Part shown: positions 26,719 to 41,331 of the stretch, in pieces | Numbering within the stretch: the first letter of the stretch is position 1 | Layout of the letters: every line of letters starts with the position of its first letter | Source of the DNA: Geothermobacter ehrlichii | GTDB taxonomy: Bacteria; Desulfobacterota; Desulfuromonadia; Desulfuromonadales; Geothermobacteraceae | Length of the DNA: 64,000 nt | Assembly: GCF_008124615.1 (NCBI RefSeq) | Contig: NZ_VNIB01000010.1 | Span: forward strand, 1-64,000 | Reading direction: 5' to 3' | The notes under the pieces: generated by a model | Database searches by the model: none | What the model was told of the DNA's origin: nothing | The model's input: only the letters and a program-made list of their open reading frames with translations | Position numbers and translations under genes: made by a program

Positions 26719-27627
26719 TTATCCCATCAATGTCGCCATGATCGCCTTTTGCACGTGCAGGCGGTTTTCCGCCTCGTCGAACACCACCGACTGCTTGCTT
26801 TCGATCACCTCGTCGGTGATCTCCTCGCCGCGGTGGGCCGGCAGGCAGTGCAGCACGATGGCGTCGTCGGCCGCCGCCTCGAGGACGGGCCGGTTGAGCT
26901 GATAGCCGGCAAAGGCCCGGCGGCGCTTCTCCGCCTCGTCCTCCTGCCCCATGCTGGCCCAGACGTCGGTCGACAGCACGTCGGCGCCCTCGGCCGCCGC
27001 CAGCGGATCGGAGGTGTAGCTGACGTCCGCTCCCAGCTCCGCCGCCCGCCGCATCACCTCTTCGTCAGGACGGTAGCCCTCCGGGGTGGCGACCTGCAGA
27101 CGGAAGCCGAAGACGGCGGCGGCGTTGATCCAGCTGTTGGCCATGTTGTTGCCGTCGCCGATCCAGGCGAAGGTCAGGCCCTCGTAGCCTCCCTTGTGCT
27201 CAATGACGGTGAACAGGTCGGCCATCAGCTGGCAGGGGTGATAGAGGTCGGTCAGGCCGTTGATGACCGGCACCTTCGACCAGTGGGCCAGCTCCTCTAC
27301 CGCTTCCTGCGAGAAGGTGCGGATCATGATGCCGTCGCAGTAGCGCGCCATCACCCGGCCTGTATCCTTGATCGGCTCGCCCCGTCCCATCTGCGTCGTT
27401 CCGGAATGCAGAAAGAGGGCGTGGCCGCCGAGCTGAAACATGCCGACCTCGAAGGAAACCCGGGTGCGTGTCGAACTCTTTTCGAAGATCATCGCCAGGG
27501 TCTTGCCCTCCAGCAGGCGATGGGGCTCCGCCCGTTTTTGCCGCGCCTTCAGGTCGGCGGTCAGGGCGAAGATCCGGTCGAGCTCCTCCTTGTTCCAGTC
27601 GGTCAGACAGAGAAAGTCCTTTGGCAT
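26719..27627 (-). CDS. argF: ornithine carbamoyltransferase
   Basis: ArgF makes citrulline from ornithine and carbamoyl phosphate. The 302-residue protein shows STRTR (52-56) for carbamoyl phosphate, HPCQ (130-133) for ornithine/phosphate contact, and the late HCLPAHRGEE with the catalytic cysteine and the family's usual tail. It is 34 bp downstream of argD. A heptamer array follows its stop. Confidence 0.97.
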   Translation of the reverse strand: MPKDFLCLTDWNKEELDRIFALTADLKARQKRAEPHRLLEGKTLAMIFEKSSTRTRVSFEVGMFQLGGHALFLHSGTTQMGRGEPIKDTGRVMARYCDGIMIRTFSQEAVEELAHWSKVPVINGLTDLYHPCQLMADLFTVIEHKGGYEGLTFAWIGDGNNMANSWINAAAVFGFRLQVATPEGYRPDEEVMRRAAELGADVSYTSDPLAAAEGADVLSTDVWASMGQEDEAEKRRRAFAGYQLNRPVLEAAADDAIVLHCLPAHRGEEITDEVIESKQSVVFDEAENRLHVQKAIMATLMG

Positions 27628-27661
27628 TCCAAGTCTCCCATGCAGATAAAATAAACACCGG

Positions 27662-28882
27662 TCAGGGTTGTTTCGTGTTGTCGGTAGCGGCCTGTTCCCG
27701 GAAGACCGCCTGCAGAATGTCCATCGCCCGGTCGACTTCTTCGCGGTTGACCGTTAGCGGCGGCACGAAGCGCAGCACCCTGCCGACGGTGCAGTTGATC
27801 AGCAGCCCGCGCTGCAGCGCCCGCTCCACCAGCGGCGCGCCGTCGATGTCCAGTTCCATGCCGAGCATCAGCCCGCGGCCGCGCACCTCGCGGATCCAGG
27901 CGAACTCCTTTTTCAGCTGTTCGAGACGCAGGCGCAGGTAGGCGCCGACGGCGACGCAGTTGTCGAGGATGCGCCCCTCGGTCAGCTCCCGCATGACCGC
28001 CAGGGCAGCCGCCGTGGCCAGCGGATTGCCGCCGAAGGTCGAGCCGTGGCTGCCGGGCCCGAAGCTGGCTGCCACCTTGTCGACGGCCAGCATGGCGCCG
28101 ATGGGCACGCCGCCGCCCAGCCCCTTGGCCAGGGTCATGATGTCGGGCCGGACATGGTCGTGCTGCCAGGCGAACAGGTAGCCGGTGCGGCCGCAGCCGG
28201 TCTGCACCTCGTCGAAAATCAGCAGCAGTTTGTGCTGGTCGCAGAGCTCGCGAACCTGCTGCAGGTAGCCTTCGGGCGGCACGATCACGCCCCCTTCGCC
28301 CTGGATCGGCTCCAGCATGACGGCGCAGGTGCGTGCCGTGACCGCCTTGCGCAGCGCCTCGATGTCGCCGAAAGGCAGGTGGACAAAGCCCGGCAGCACC
28401 GGTTCGTAGCCGACACGAACCTTCTCTTGGCCGGTGGCGCTGATGGTCGCCATGGTCCGGCCGTGAAAGGAGGCGGTGGCGGTGAGGATTTCGAAGCGGT
28501 CCGTGCCTTTGTGCTCACGGCTGTATTTGCGGGCCAGCTTGATCGCCGCCTCGTTGGCTTCGGCCCCCGAATTGCAGAAGAAGACCTTGCCGGCAAAGGC
28601 GTGGGCGGTGAGCCGCTCGGCCAGTTCGATCTGCTGCGGAATCTGGTAGAAGTTGGAGCAGTGGATGAGAGTCGCCGCCTGCTCCTGGATGGCCGCCACC
28701 ACCTTCGGATGGCAGTGGCCGAGATTGTTGACCGCCACCCCGGCGAGAAAATCGAGATATTCTCTGCCGTCGGCGTCGTAGAGCCGGCAGCCTTCGCCGC
28801 GAACCGGCGCGACGGGATAGCGTCCGTAGGTGGCGGCGATGACCTTGTCGGCCCGTTCGATCCAGTGCTGATTGTCGCTCAT
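27662..28882 (-). CDS. argD: acetylornithine aminotransferase
   Basis: ArgD transfers an amino group from glutamate to N-acetylglutamate semialdehyde; many ArgD enzymes also act in the succinylase diaminopimelate route, not needed here because DapL is present. The 406-residue class III aminotransferase shows FCNSGAEANEAAIKLAR (102-118), the PLP-anchoring DEVQTGCGRTG (224-234) and PLP lysine K253 in TLAKGLGGG. It lies 123 bp downstream of argB and 34 bp upstream of argF. Confidence 0.96.
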   Translation of the reverse strand: MSDNQHWIERADKVIAATYGRYPVAPVRGEGCRLYDADGREYLDFLAGVAVNNLGHCHPKVVAAIQEQAATLIHCSNFYQIPQQIELAERLTAHAFAGKVFFCNSGAEANEAAIKLARKYSREHKGTDRFEILTATASFHGRTMATISATGQEKVRVGYEPVLPGFVHLPFGDIEALRKAVTARTCAVMLEPIQGEGGVIVPPEGYLQQVRELCDQHKLLLIFDEVQTGCGRTGYLFAWQHDHVRPDIMTLAKGLGGGVPIGAMLAVDKVAASFGPGSHGSTFGGNPLATAAALAVMRELTEGRILDNCVAVGAYLRLRLEQLKKEFAWIREVRGRGLMLGMELDIDGAPLVERALQRGLLINCTVGRVLRFVPPLTVNREEVDRAMDILQAVFREQAATDNTKQP

Positions 28883-28992
28883 TGGTGGTTTCCTTGCAGA
28901 ACAGGTTCGCCAGGAGCGTTCCGGGGCGAGCAGTCTGCATCGGCCACCGCCGGCCCGCTGCTCCCTGACCTCCTGTCGTTTGTCTCTTTCCC

Positions 28993-31323
<2,331 letters not shown>

Positions 31324-31327
<4 letters not shown>

Positions 31328-31854
31328 GGCAGTGTCTCCACGGTGATCTGATCGTTGGTGTAGATGCAGATATCGGCGGCGATGCGCAGCGCCTTTTCGG
31401 CGATCTGTCGCGCCGCCAGTTCGCTGCTGTCGACCATGGCCCTGGCCGCCGCCAGGGCGTAGGCGCCGCCCGAGCCGATGGCGGCGATGCCGTCGTCCGG
31501 TTCGATGACGTCGCCGGCGCCGGAAATGATCAGGGTGGTGTCGGCGTCGGCCACCACCAGCAGCGCCTCGAGACGGCGCAGCACCCGGTCGGTGCGCCAG
31601 TCTTTGGCCATTTCCACCGCCGCCCGCGTCAGGTTGCCGCGAAGCTCCTTGAGCTTGGCGTCGAACTTCTCGAACAGGGTGAAGGCGTCGGCGGTGCTGC
31701 CGGCGAAGCCGGCCAGAACCCGGTTCTCGCCCAGCCGGCGTATCTTGCGGGCCGAATGCTTCATGACCGTGTTGCCCAGGGTCACCTGGCCGTCCCCTGC
31801 CAGGGCCACGGCGCCGTTCTTTCTCACGCAGATGATGGTTGTGCCGCGAAACAT
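31324..31854 (-). CDS. hslV: ATP-dependent protease peptidase subunit HslV (ClpQ)
   Basis: HslV is the Ntn-hydrolase, proteasome-like peptidase. The 176-residue protein begins MFRGTTI; cleavage after Gly4 would expose Thr5 as the catalytic residue. The conserved GDGQVTLG and [16 protein letters not shown] segments are present. It leads the hslVU pair and is the first gene of the long minus-strand block toward arg and dap genes. An A/T-rich stretch just upstream (31870-31930) probably holds its promoter, though no clear heat-shock consensus was found. Confidence 0.97.
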
Positions 31855-31982
31855 GCTTGCCTGTCCATTTTGATGTTTAGTTCACGAAATCAAAAGTAAA
31901 AATATAGCACAGTTCCCCTCAAATCCACCATCAATTTCGGGATTCGGGCGAAGGGGAAGAGGCGAAAGGGAAAAGCTGGCGT

Positions 31983-33125
31983 TCACGCGTCGCCGGTCGG
32001 CAGCACGAGCGTCGCCCGGGTTCCCTTGCCCGGAGTGCTGTCGAGCCGCACGTCGCCGCCCATGGCCCTGCAGAATTCCCTGGTGTAGTAAAGACCGAGG
32101 CCGAACCCGGGCACCTGGCCGGTTCGTTGCGGATCGACCTGGTGGAACTTGTCGAAGACCCGGCCGAGCTCCTTCGGGTCGATACCGGGCCCGTCATCGG
32201 CGATATGCAGCAGGACCCGGTTGTCCGCGCGTTCGACGCCGATCTCGATCCGGCCGCCGCAGGGGGTGAACTTGACGGCGTTATCGAGCAGGGCGCGCAG
32301 GCAGAAAACCAGCCGCTCCCGGTCGGCCCGGACGGGCGGAATTCGGTCGGGAAAGCGGGTGGAGAGCCGGATGCCGGCGGCCCGGACCCGCAGCTCGATT
32401 TCGTCGAGACAGTCCTTGAGGGGGCCGTGCAGTTCGATCGGCTCGATCCGCGGCCGGCCGGCGGCCAGCACCTTTTCGCTGTAGTAGAGCAGTCCCTGGA
32501 TCAGTTCGGCGAGATAGTCGGTTTCGCGCTGGATGAGGGGAAGGTTCTGGCGGCAGACATCCATGCCGTCCTGGGGCAGCTCGCGCGCCAGATTCTGCAG
32601 AAAGAGGGAGATGACGGTGACCGGTGTCTTCAGCTTGTGCGAAACCAGGCCGAGGAACTCGGTCTTGAGCCGATCCCCTTTCCGGGCTCGAAGCAGCTCT
32701 TCGCGCAGGACCTTCTTCTCCAGGGTCTTCCGGATGACGGTGGTCAGCTGCAGCGGGTCGACCGGCTTGGTCAGAAAATCGTCGGCATCCAGCTTCAGGG
32801 CCCGCAGCACCACCTCGCGGTCGCCATAGCCTGTCATCATGACCACCACCTGGTCGGGATCCCTTTCCCGGATGCGGCGCAGCAGGTCGAGGCCGTCCAT
32901 TTGCGGCATCATGACGTCGGAAAGGACGACATCGACCTGCTCTGTTTCCAGGATGGTCAGCGCCTGCCGGCCGTTTTCAGCCTCGAGAACGCGATAGCCG
33001 TCCAGGGCACGGGCGCAGAGGTCGCGCAGCACCGGCTCGTCATCGACCACCAGGATACTCTGCCGCCTCTGCTGCAAGGCCGGCTGTGGTGCCACCTGCT
33101 GTTGGGGTCGTTTGCCGGCGCTCAT
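31983..33125 (-). CDS. receiver-histidine kinase protein (REC-HisKA-HATPase)
   Basis: A 380-residue soluble protein with an N-terminal receiver domain (about 22-135; acidic pocket DDE at 28-30, phospho-acceptor D70 in LSDVMMP, Lys in LTKP at 120). A histidine kinase core follows (HisKA with phospho-His163 in VSHKLKTPV and an HATPase with DNAVKF, DDGPGI, GFGLGLYY). The order REC-kinase suggests that phosphorylation of the receiver controls the kinase. It has no membrane segment, so its input is another kinase. It lies 29 bp downstream of alaS on the same strand and may be read from the same transcript. Its output regulator is unknown. Confidence 0.9.
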   Translation of the reverse strand: MSAGKRPQQQVAPQPALQQRRQSILVVDDEPVLRDLCARALDGYRVLEAENGRQALTILETEQVDVVLSDVMMPQMDGLDLLRRIRERDPDQVVVMMTGYGDREVVLRALKLDADDFLTKPVDPLQLTTVIRKTLEKKVLREELLRARKGDRLKTEFLGLVSHKLKTPVTVISLFLQNLARELPQDGMDVCRQNLPLIQRETDYLAELIQGLLYYSEKVLAAGRPRIEPIELHGPLKDCLDEIELRVRAAGIRLSTRFPDRIPPVRADRERLVFCLRALLDNAVKFTPCGGRIEIGVERADNRVLLHIADDGPGIDPKELGRVFDKFHQVDPQRTGQVPGFGLGLYYTREFCRAMGGDVRLDSTPGKGTRATLVLPTGDA

Positions 33126-33154
33126 GTCGAGGGTTCCTCCCGTGCCTGCCCGGT

Positions 33155-35803
<2,649 letters not shown>

Positions 35804-35875
35804 GGAATGTCCTTTCGATACTTTTCGGGATTGCGCGCCGCGATCACGGTGCGCAATCCCGCTGATTGTCGTGCG

Positions 35876-36355
35876 TCAGTCCTCCGCCTCGAGGGCGGAG
35901 AAGATGGTTGCCAATGCAAAGCCGCGGCGCTGGAAGAACTGGACCAGCCGTCGCCGCGCCGCCGCGTCGGCCCGGAGAAAGTCGATGTCCGGGTAGCGGC
36001 GGGCCGCCAGGTCGCGAATCAGGGCCTCGGGGTCACAGCCGCCGCAGGCCAGCTCGCAGGCTTGTTCGGCCAGTTCCGGATCGATGCCGCGCCAGGTCAG
36101 TTCGAGCAGCAGCCGCCTTCCCCAGGCGCGTCCGCCCGCAACCAGGTTGCGGGCGGTTCGTTCGGCGAAACGCCGGTCGTCAAGGTAGCCGAGCCGGCGG
36201 CAGCGATCGATGGCCGCGGCGACGTCGTCCGGCGCGAAGCCCCGCTGGCGCAACCGCTCGGCCAGCCCCCGGCAGCTGTAGTCCCTGCGGGTCAGCAGTC
36301 GCAGGGCCGTCGCGTAGGCGTCGCCGCCCTTTTTTTGCCGTCGCCCGCCGGTCAC
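35876..36355 (-). CDS. recX: RecA modulator RecX
   Basis: RecX limits RecA filament growth. The 159-residue protein is composed of three-helix repeats typical of RecX (AERLRQRGFAPDDVAAAIDRCRRLGYLDDRRFAE and AARRRLVQFFQRRGFALATIFSAL, given here as separate stretches). It lies three bases downstream of the pilT stop on the same strand and upstream of alaS. The recA-pilT-recX order places a pilus motor gene between two recombination genes, an arrangement I associate with Desulfuromonadales. Confidence 0.92.
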   Translation of the reverse strand: MTGGRRQKKGGDAYATALRLLTRRDYSCRGLAERLRQRGFAPDDVAAAIDRCRRLGYLDDRRFAERTARNLVAGGRAWGRRLLLELTWRGIDPELAEQACELACGGCDPEALIRDLAARRYPDIDFLRADAAARRRLVQFFQRRGFALATIFSALEAED

Positions 36356-36358
36356 CTG

Positions 36359-37528
36359 TCAGAACCGGTCGATCTGGATCTTTTCACCTTCGGCCGGCTT
36401 GGGGACGTCCAGGTTCGCTTCCTTGTCCTCGAAATTGTCCCAGGTGCTGTCGGAGGTGGAGGAGACGCCGGAGACCTTGAGCTTGAAATCATCCGGGTTC
36501 GAACTCTGGCGCAGGGCCTCCTCGAAGGTGATCAGTTTTTTCTGCAACAGCTGCAGCAGCGACTGGTCGAAGGTCTGCATGCCGTAGGAGACATAGCCCT
36601 GGGCCATGGTGTCGCGCAGCAGCTTGGTCTTGTCCTTGTCCTCGATCAGTTCCCGCACCCGCGCGGTCGAAACCAGGACCTCCACCGCCGGAACCCGGCC
36701 CTTGCCGTCGGCGCACGGCACCAGCCGTTGGGAGATAACCCCCTTGAGGATGGCGGCCAGCTGCAGCCTCACCTGCCGCTGCTGGTAGGGCGGAAAGACG
36801 CCGATGATGCGGTTGATGGTTTCGGGGGCGTCGACGGTGTGCAGGGTGGAGAGCACCAGGTGCCCGGTTTCGGCGGCGGTGATGGCGGTCTCGATGGTTT
36901 CGTAGTCGCGCATCTCGCCGACCAGGATCACGTCCGGATCCTGGCGCAGGGCGCTTTTCAGGGCGATGTTGAAGCTCTCGGTGTCGAAGCCGACCTCGCG
37001 CTGGTTGATGATGCTCTTCTTGTCGCGGTGCAGGTACTCGATCGGATCCTCGATGGTGACGATATGGGCGGTGCGGTGGCTGTTGATGTGGTCGATCAGG
37101 GCCGAAAGAGTCGTCGATTTGCCCGAGCCGGTGGCGCCGGTGACCAGGATCATCCCTCGCGGCTCCATGGCCAGCTTTTTCAGCACCGGCGGCAGCAGCA
37201 GCTGGTCGATGGTCTTGGTTTCGAAGGGGATGGTCCGGAAGACCAGGGAGACGGAGCCGCGCTGGGTGAAGGCGTTGACGCGAAAACGCCCCAGACCGGG
37301 CACGCCGTAGGAGAGGTCGACCTCGTGACTCTCCTCGAAGCGGCGGCGCTGGGCTTCGTTCATGATGCTGTGGGCGATGGTCTTCGTCTGTTCCGGGGTG
37401 ATGCGCGGCGCCTTGGGCAGCGGACGCAGGCTGCCGTCGATGCGGTAGATCGGCGGCAGCCCGGCCTTCAGGTGGACGTCGGAGGCACGCGCCTTGAGCG
37501 CCATGGCGAGGATGCTGTTCAGTTCCAT
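36359..37528 (-). CDS. pilT: type IV pilus retraction ATPase PilT
   Basis: PilT powers type IV pilus retraction on the cytoplasmic side of the membrane. The 389-residue protein has the N-terminal PAS-like domain, Walker A GATGSGKS (131-138), the Asp box IEDPIEYLH, Walker B ILVGEMRD and the His box AAETGHLVLSTLHT. The C-terminal AIRNLIRE-like element is replaced by RVRELIEDKDK, close to the typical sequence. A charged tail (about 350-389) is longer than in E. coli-type PilT. It lies two bases after recA. Confidence 0.95.
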   Translation of the reverse strand: MELNSILAMALKARASDVHLKAGLPPIYRIDGSLRPLPKAPRITPEQTKTIAHSIMNEAQRRRFEESHEVDLSYGVPGLGRFRVNAFTQRGSVSLVFRTIPFETKTIDQLLLPPVLKKLAMEPRGMILVTGATGSGKSTTLSALIDHINSHRTAHIVTIEDPIEYLHRDKKSIINQREVGFDTESFNIALKSALRQDPDVILVGEMRDYETIETAITAAETGHLVLSTLHTVDAPETINRIIGVFPPYQQRQVRLQLAAILKGVISQRLVPCADGKGRVPAVEVLVSTARVRELIEDKDKTKLLRDTMAQGYVSYGMQTFDQSLLQLLQKKLITFEEALRQSSNPDDFKLKVSGVSSTSDSTWDNFEDKEANLDVPKPAEGEKIQIDRF

Positions 37529-37530
37529 GC

Positions 37531-38553
<1,023 letters not shown>

Positions 38554-38574
38554 GTCGGAACCTCCCGTCTTTTT

Positions 38575-38647
38575 CAGGTTGTTGAAAAACTATTGCGGTT
38601 GGCGATACGGCGTTGAAAACAGCCTCATCACGTTTTTCAACAACCTG
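38575..38647. repeat. 73-bp element with 16-bp perfect terminal inverted repeats, upstream of recA
   Basis: CAGGTTGTTGAAAAAC (38575-38590) and its perfect complement GTTTTTCAACAACCTG (38632-38647) bound a 41-bp centre. Two blocks of it (38583-38604 and 38609-38627) recur exactly at 58439-58460 and 58628-58646. The size and ends resemble a miniature inverted-repeat element. In RNA it would fold into a long hairpin in the recA leader. Confidence 0.85.
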
Positions 38648-38673
38648 TTTTGGCGTCAGTATCGGTTGTTGGT

Positions 38674-38690
38674 GTGACACTATATGTCAC
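38674..38690. promoter_or_regulatory. palindrome between thpR and recA
   Basis: GTGACA (38674-38679), spacer CTATA and TGTCAC (38685-38690) form a perfect inverted repeat that overlaps the thpR stop codon. The centre contains a TATA-like core. It could be an operator for recA or a promoter element; no known LexA box was recognised in it. Confidence 0.5.
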
Positions 38691-39262
38691 GCCGGGCGCG
38701 GCTGCAGGCGCGCCATCACCCGCGGGGTGTGGATGGCGCCTCCGGGCTGCAGGCGGCTCTCGTACAGGATGATGCGATCGACCTCCAGCTCTCCACAGTC
38801 GGCCGGTTCGCTGTCGTCGGTCAGCCGCCGCAGGTCGAGGGGGCATTTTCGCGCCCGCCCGAGAGTCAGGTGCGGGTGGAAGGAGTTGGCCCGGAACCGG
38901 ATGCCGCAGTCGCGCAGCCCGTCAACCAGCCGGTGGTGCAGGGCGGCCCATTGGTCGCCGGCGCTCAGGCCGGCCCAGAGAACGCGGGCCCGGCGGCTCG
39001 AGGGGAAGGCTCCCAGCCCGCGGCAGGTGCTTGAAAACGCCTGGCTCGACCGACCTACCGATAGCACAGCAGAGGCGATTTTTTCAAGGGAATCCTCGGT
39101 CTGGTCGCCGAGAAAGCAGAGGGTGACGTGAAAGCTTTCCGGGCGGGTCCAGCGCAGGCCGGAAATCCCGGTCGCCAGCCGACACTGCAGCTCGCCCAGT
39201 CTCTTCTTCAGGCTGTCGGCGGTCGGAACGGCGATGAACAGGCGGCAGGTTCGGGTACTCAT
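38687..39262 (-). CDS. thpR: RNA 2',3'-cyclic phosphodiesterase
   Basis: A 191-residue 2H phosphoesterase (formerly 2'-5' RNA ligase). The two HxTx motifs are HVTL (45-48) and HLTL (131-134), both with the catalytic histidine and threonine. It opens 2',3'-cyclic phosphates on RNA. The ATG at 39262 overlaps the histidine kinase stop by 4 nt, so translation is coupled. In several bacteria thpR lies next to cinA and recA, as it does here. Confidence 0.92.
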   Translation of the reverse strand: MSTRTCRLFIAVPTADSLKKRLGELQCRLATGISGLRWTRPESFHVTLCFLGDQTEDSLEKIASAVLSVGRSSQAFSSTCRGLGAFPSSRRARVLWAGLSAGDQWAALHHRLVDGLRDCGIRFRANSFHPHLTLGRARKCPLDLRRLTDDSEPADCGELEVDRIILYESRLQPGGAIHTPRVMARLQPRPA

Positions 39263-41331
39263 GCTTCGGTCTCCGCGGCCGTTTCCCCCAGCGGCAGCAG
39301 CAGGTGAAAGCGGCTGCCCCCCTGGCGGGTCCCCTCGCTGGCGGCCCAGATCATGCCGCCGTGCGCCTCGATCATGCCGCGCGCCAGGGTCAGACCGAGC
39401 CCGACCCCCTTGCCGCCGAAGCGGGTTCGCGAGGTGTGGTGGTCGCTGATGTCGCCCACTTCGTAGAACTTGTCGAAGATGCGTGGCAGTTCCTCCGGGT
39501 CGATGCCGATGCCCGAGTCGCTGACGATGATGCATAGGTAGGCGTCGGCCAGCGGCCGGTCGAAGAAGCCGAGGGCGAAAGGCTCGAGGTCGGTGCGCCG
39601 TGCCAGGATCTCCTCTTTGTGCATCCGGGTTGTCTCGATCCTGATGTTGCCGTCGGGAGGGGTGAACTTGATGGCGTTTTCCACCACCCGCAGCAGCGCC
39701 TTGTGCAGGTGGTCGGAATCGCCCCAGATCGGGAAGGAGTCGCCGGAGATGTCCAGGTGCAGCGAGAGGCGGTTTTCGATCAGGTTGGAACGGACGGTCT
39801 CTTCCAGGCTGCGCAGCAGCAGGCGCAGGTCGATTCTTTCCCGGCCGAGATAGATGCTCTGCGCCTCGAGCCGGGCCACCTCGAGCAGGTTGTCGACGAT
39901 GTCGCGCAGGCGGTCGCCGCCCTGGCGGATGGCGTCGATCACCCGCAGCTGGTCTTCGGGCAGCTCGGCCTGTCGGTCGAGCAGGATCTCGGTGCCGGCG
40001 AGGATGTAGGTCAGCGGGGTGCGCAGCTCGTGCGAGGCCAGGGCGAGGAAGTTGTTCTTCATCCGTTCCAGCCGCTCGAGGGTGCGGGTCGCCTCTTCCT
40101 GCCGGCGCAGGTTCTCCTTCAGCCGCCGCCGGGACTCCTTCAGCTCACGGTTGGTCGCCTCGTTCAGGCGGTTCTGCCAGCGCAGGGCCTCGAGCAGCTC
40201 CGCCCCCTCGATGGCGGCGCCGAGCTGTTTGCCGACGGCGATCAGCAGGTGGACCTCGTCCCGTTTGAAGACCCGCTTGTCCCGGCAGCAGATGCAGAGC
40301 ACCCCGACGATGCGGTCGCGGACGCTGATAGGCACCGCCTGGAAACCCCGCCACTCGGTTTCGGCCACCGACTTGGCCCAGCGCCGGCTGTCGGTCTGCA
40401 GATCGACGGACGAGCGGGGGTGGCCGGTGGCAGCGACCGCGCCGGCCAGTCCCTGTCCAGGCCGCATGCGGGACAGCTCTTCGCGGACGCTGTCCGGCAT
40501 GTTGTAGCAGGCCGCCAGGTGCAGGTCGTTGCCGCCGTGGCGCAAAAGAAAGATGCTGCCGCTGTCGGCGTCGAGGGACTGGGCAACGGTGCGCAGGGTA
40601 GTGTCGAGCAGGGCCTGCAGCCCGTGGCTTTCGGCTGCCTGGTGGGCGATGCGGTTGAGCAGGGTCAGATCCCGGTTCTTCTGCCGCAGCTCCTGCTCTA
40701 TCTGTTTCTGGGCGGTGATGTCGCGCAGGATGGCGTGGATGACCCGCTGTCGTCCGAGGTTGCCCAGCCGGGTGTGGATGGCGCCGGTAAAGCGGCTGTT
40801 GTCCCGGCGGCGGAAAACGAGATTGTCGTCTTCGGCATGGCCGATGGCGAGGGTTCGCTCCACCAGGCTCAGGTAGCGGGATCGCTCCGTCTCCGGCATG
40901 AGTTCGAGCAGTGGTTTTTCGGCCAGTTCCTGCGTCGAATAGCCGAGCAGCCGGCAGGCTTCGCGGTTCTGGTCGACGAGCCGGCCGCTTTGCGGGTCGA
41001 TGAAGAGGATGGCGTCGCTGGCCCAGTCGAGCAGCTGGCGCTGGCGGCGTTGGGCCTGGGCCAGTTCGTCCCGCGCCGAACGGCCGCGCTGTTGCTCCTC
41101 GGCCAGCTGTCGGGCGAGGGCCTCCTTTTCGTCGCGCAGGGCTATCAGCCTGGCCAGCAGCAGAACGATCAGCAGCAGACAGCTTCCCAGCGACAGGCCG
41201 AAGAACAGCGGGGTCCATTGCCCGGGGCCGGTCCACGGCAGCACCAGCAGCACTGGCAGCAGGGCGGACAGCCCCGCCAGCAGCAGCGGTTTGCGCCCGG
41301 ACAGAAATCTGTTGCCAACGGTGCCGTTCAT
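39259..41331 (-). CDS. membrane PAS-GAF sensor histidine kinase
   Basis: A 690-residue sensor kinase. It has two N-terminal membrane helices (about 16-32 and 41-62), a short coiled coil, a PAS domain (about 100-210; DAILFIDPQSGRLVDQNREA), a GAF domain (about 235-385), a second coiled coil, then HisKA with phospho-His434 in LASHELRTPL. The HATPase carries the N box ENAIKFTP, DSGIGID, and GGKGVGLGLTLARG. No receiver domain is attached, and the partner regulator is not next to it. Its start overlaps the cinA stop by 4 nt and its stop overlaps thpR by 4 nt, so it is part of the larB-recA operon run. Confidence 0.92.
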   Translation of the reverse strand: MNGTVGNRFLSGRKPLLLAGLSALLPVLLVLPWTGPGQWTPLFFGLSLGSCLLLIVLLLARLIALRDEKEALARQLAEEQQRGRSARDELAQAQRRQRQLLDWASDAILFIDPQSGRLVDQNREACRLLGYSTQELAEKPLLELMPETERSRYLSLVERTLAIGHAEDDNLVFRRRDNSRFTGAIHTRLGNLGRQRVIHAILRDITAQKQIEQELRQKNRDLTLLNRIAHQAAESHGLQALLDTTLRTVAQSLDADSGSIFLLRHGGNDLHLAACYNMPDSVREELSRMRPGQGLAGAVAATGHPRSSVDLQTDSRRWAKSVAETEWRGFQAVPISVRDRIVGVLCICCRDKRVFKRDEVHLLIAVGKQLGAAIEGAELLEALRWQNRLNEATNRELKESRRRLKENLRRQEEATRTLERLERMKNNFLALASHELRTPLTYILAGTEILLDRQAELPEDQLRVIDAIRQGGDRLRDIVDNLLEVARLEAQSIYLGRERIDLRLLLRSLEETVRSNLIENRLSLHLDISGDSFPIWGDSDHLHKALLRVVENAIKFTPPDGNIRIETTRMHKEEILARRTDLEPFALGFFDRPLADAYLCIIVSDSGIGIDPEELPRIFDKFYEVGDISDHHTSRTRFGGKGVGLGLTLARGMIEAHGGMIWAASEGTRQGGSRFHLLLPLGETAAETEA

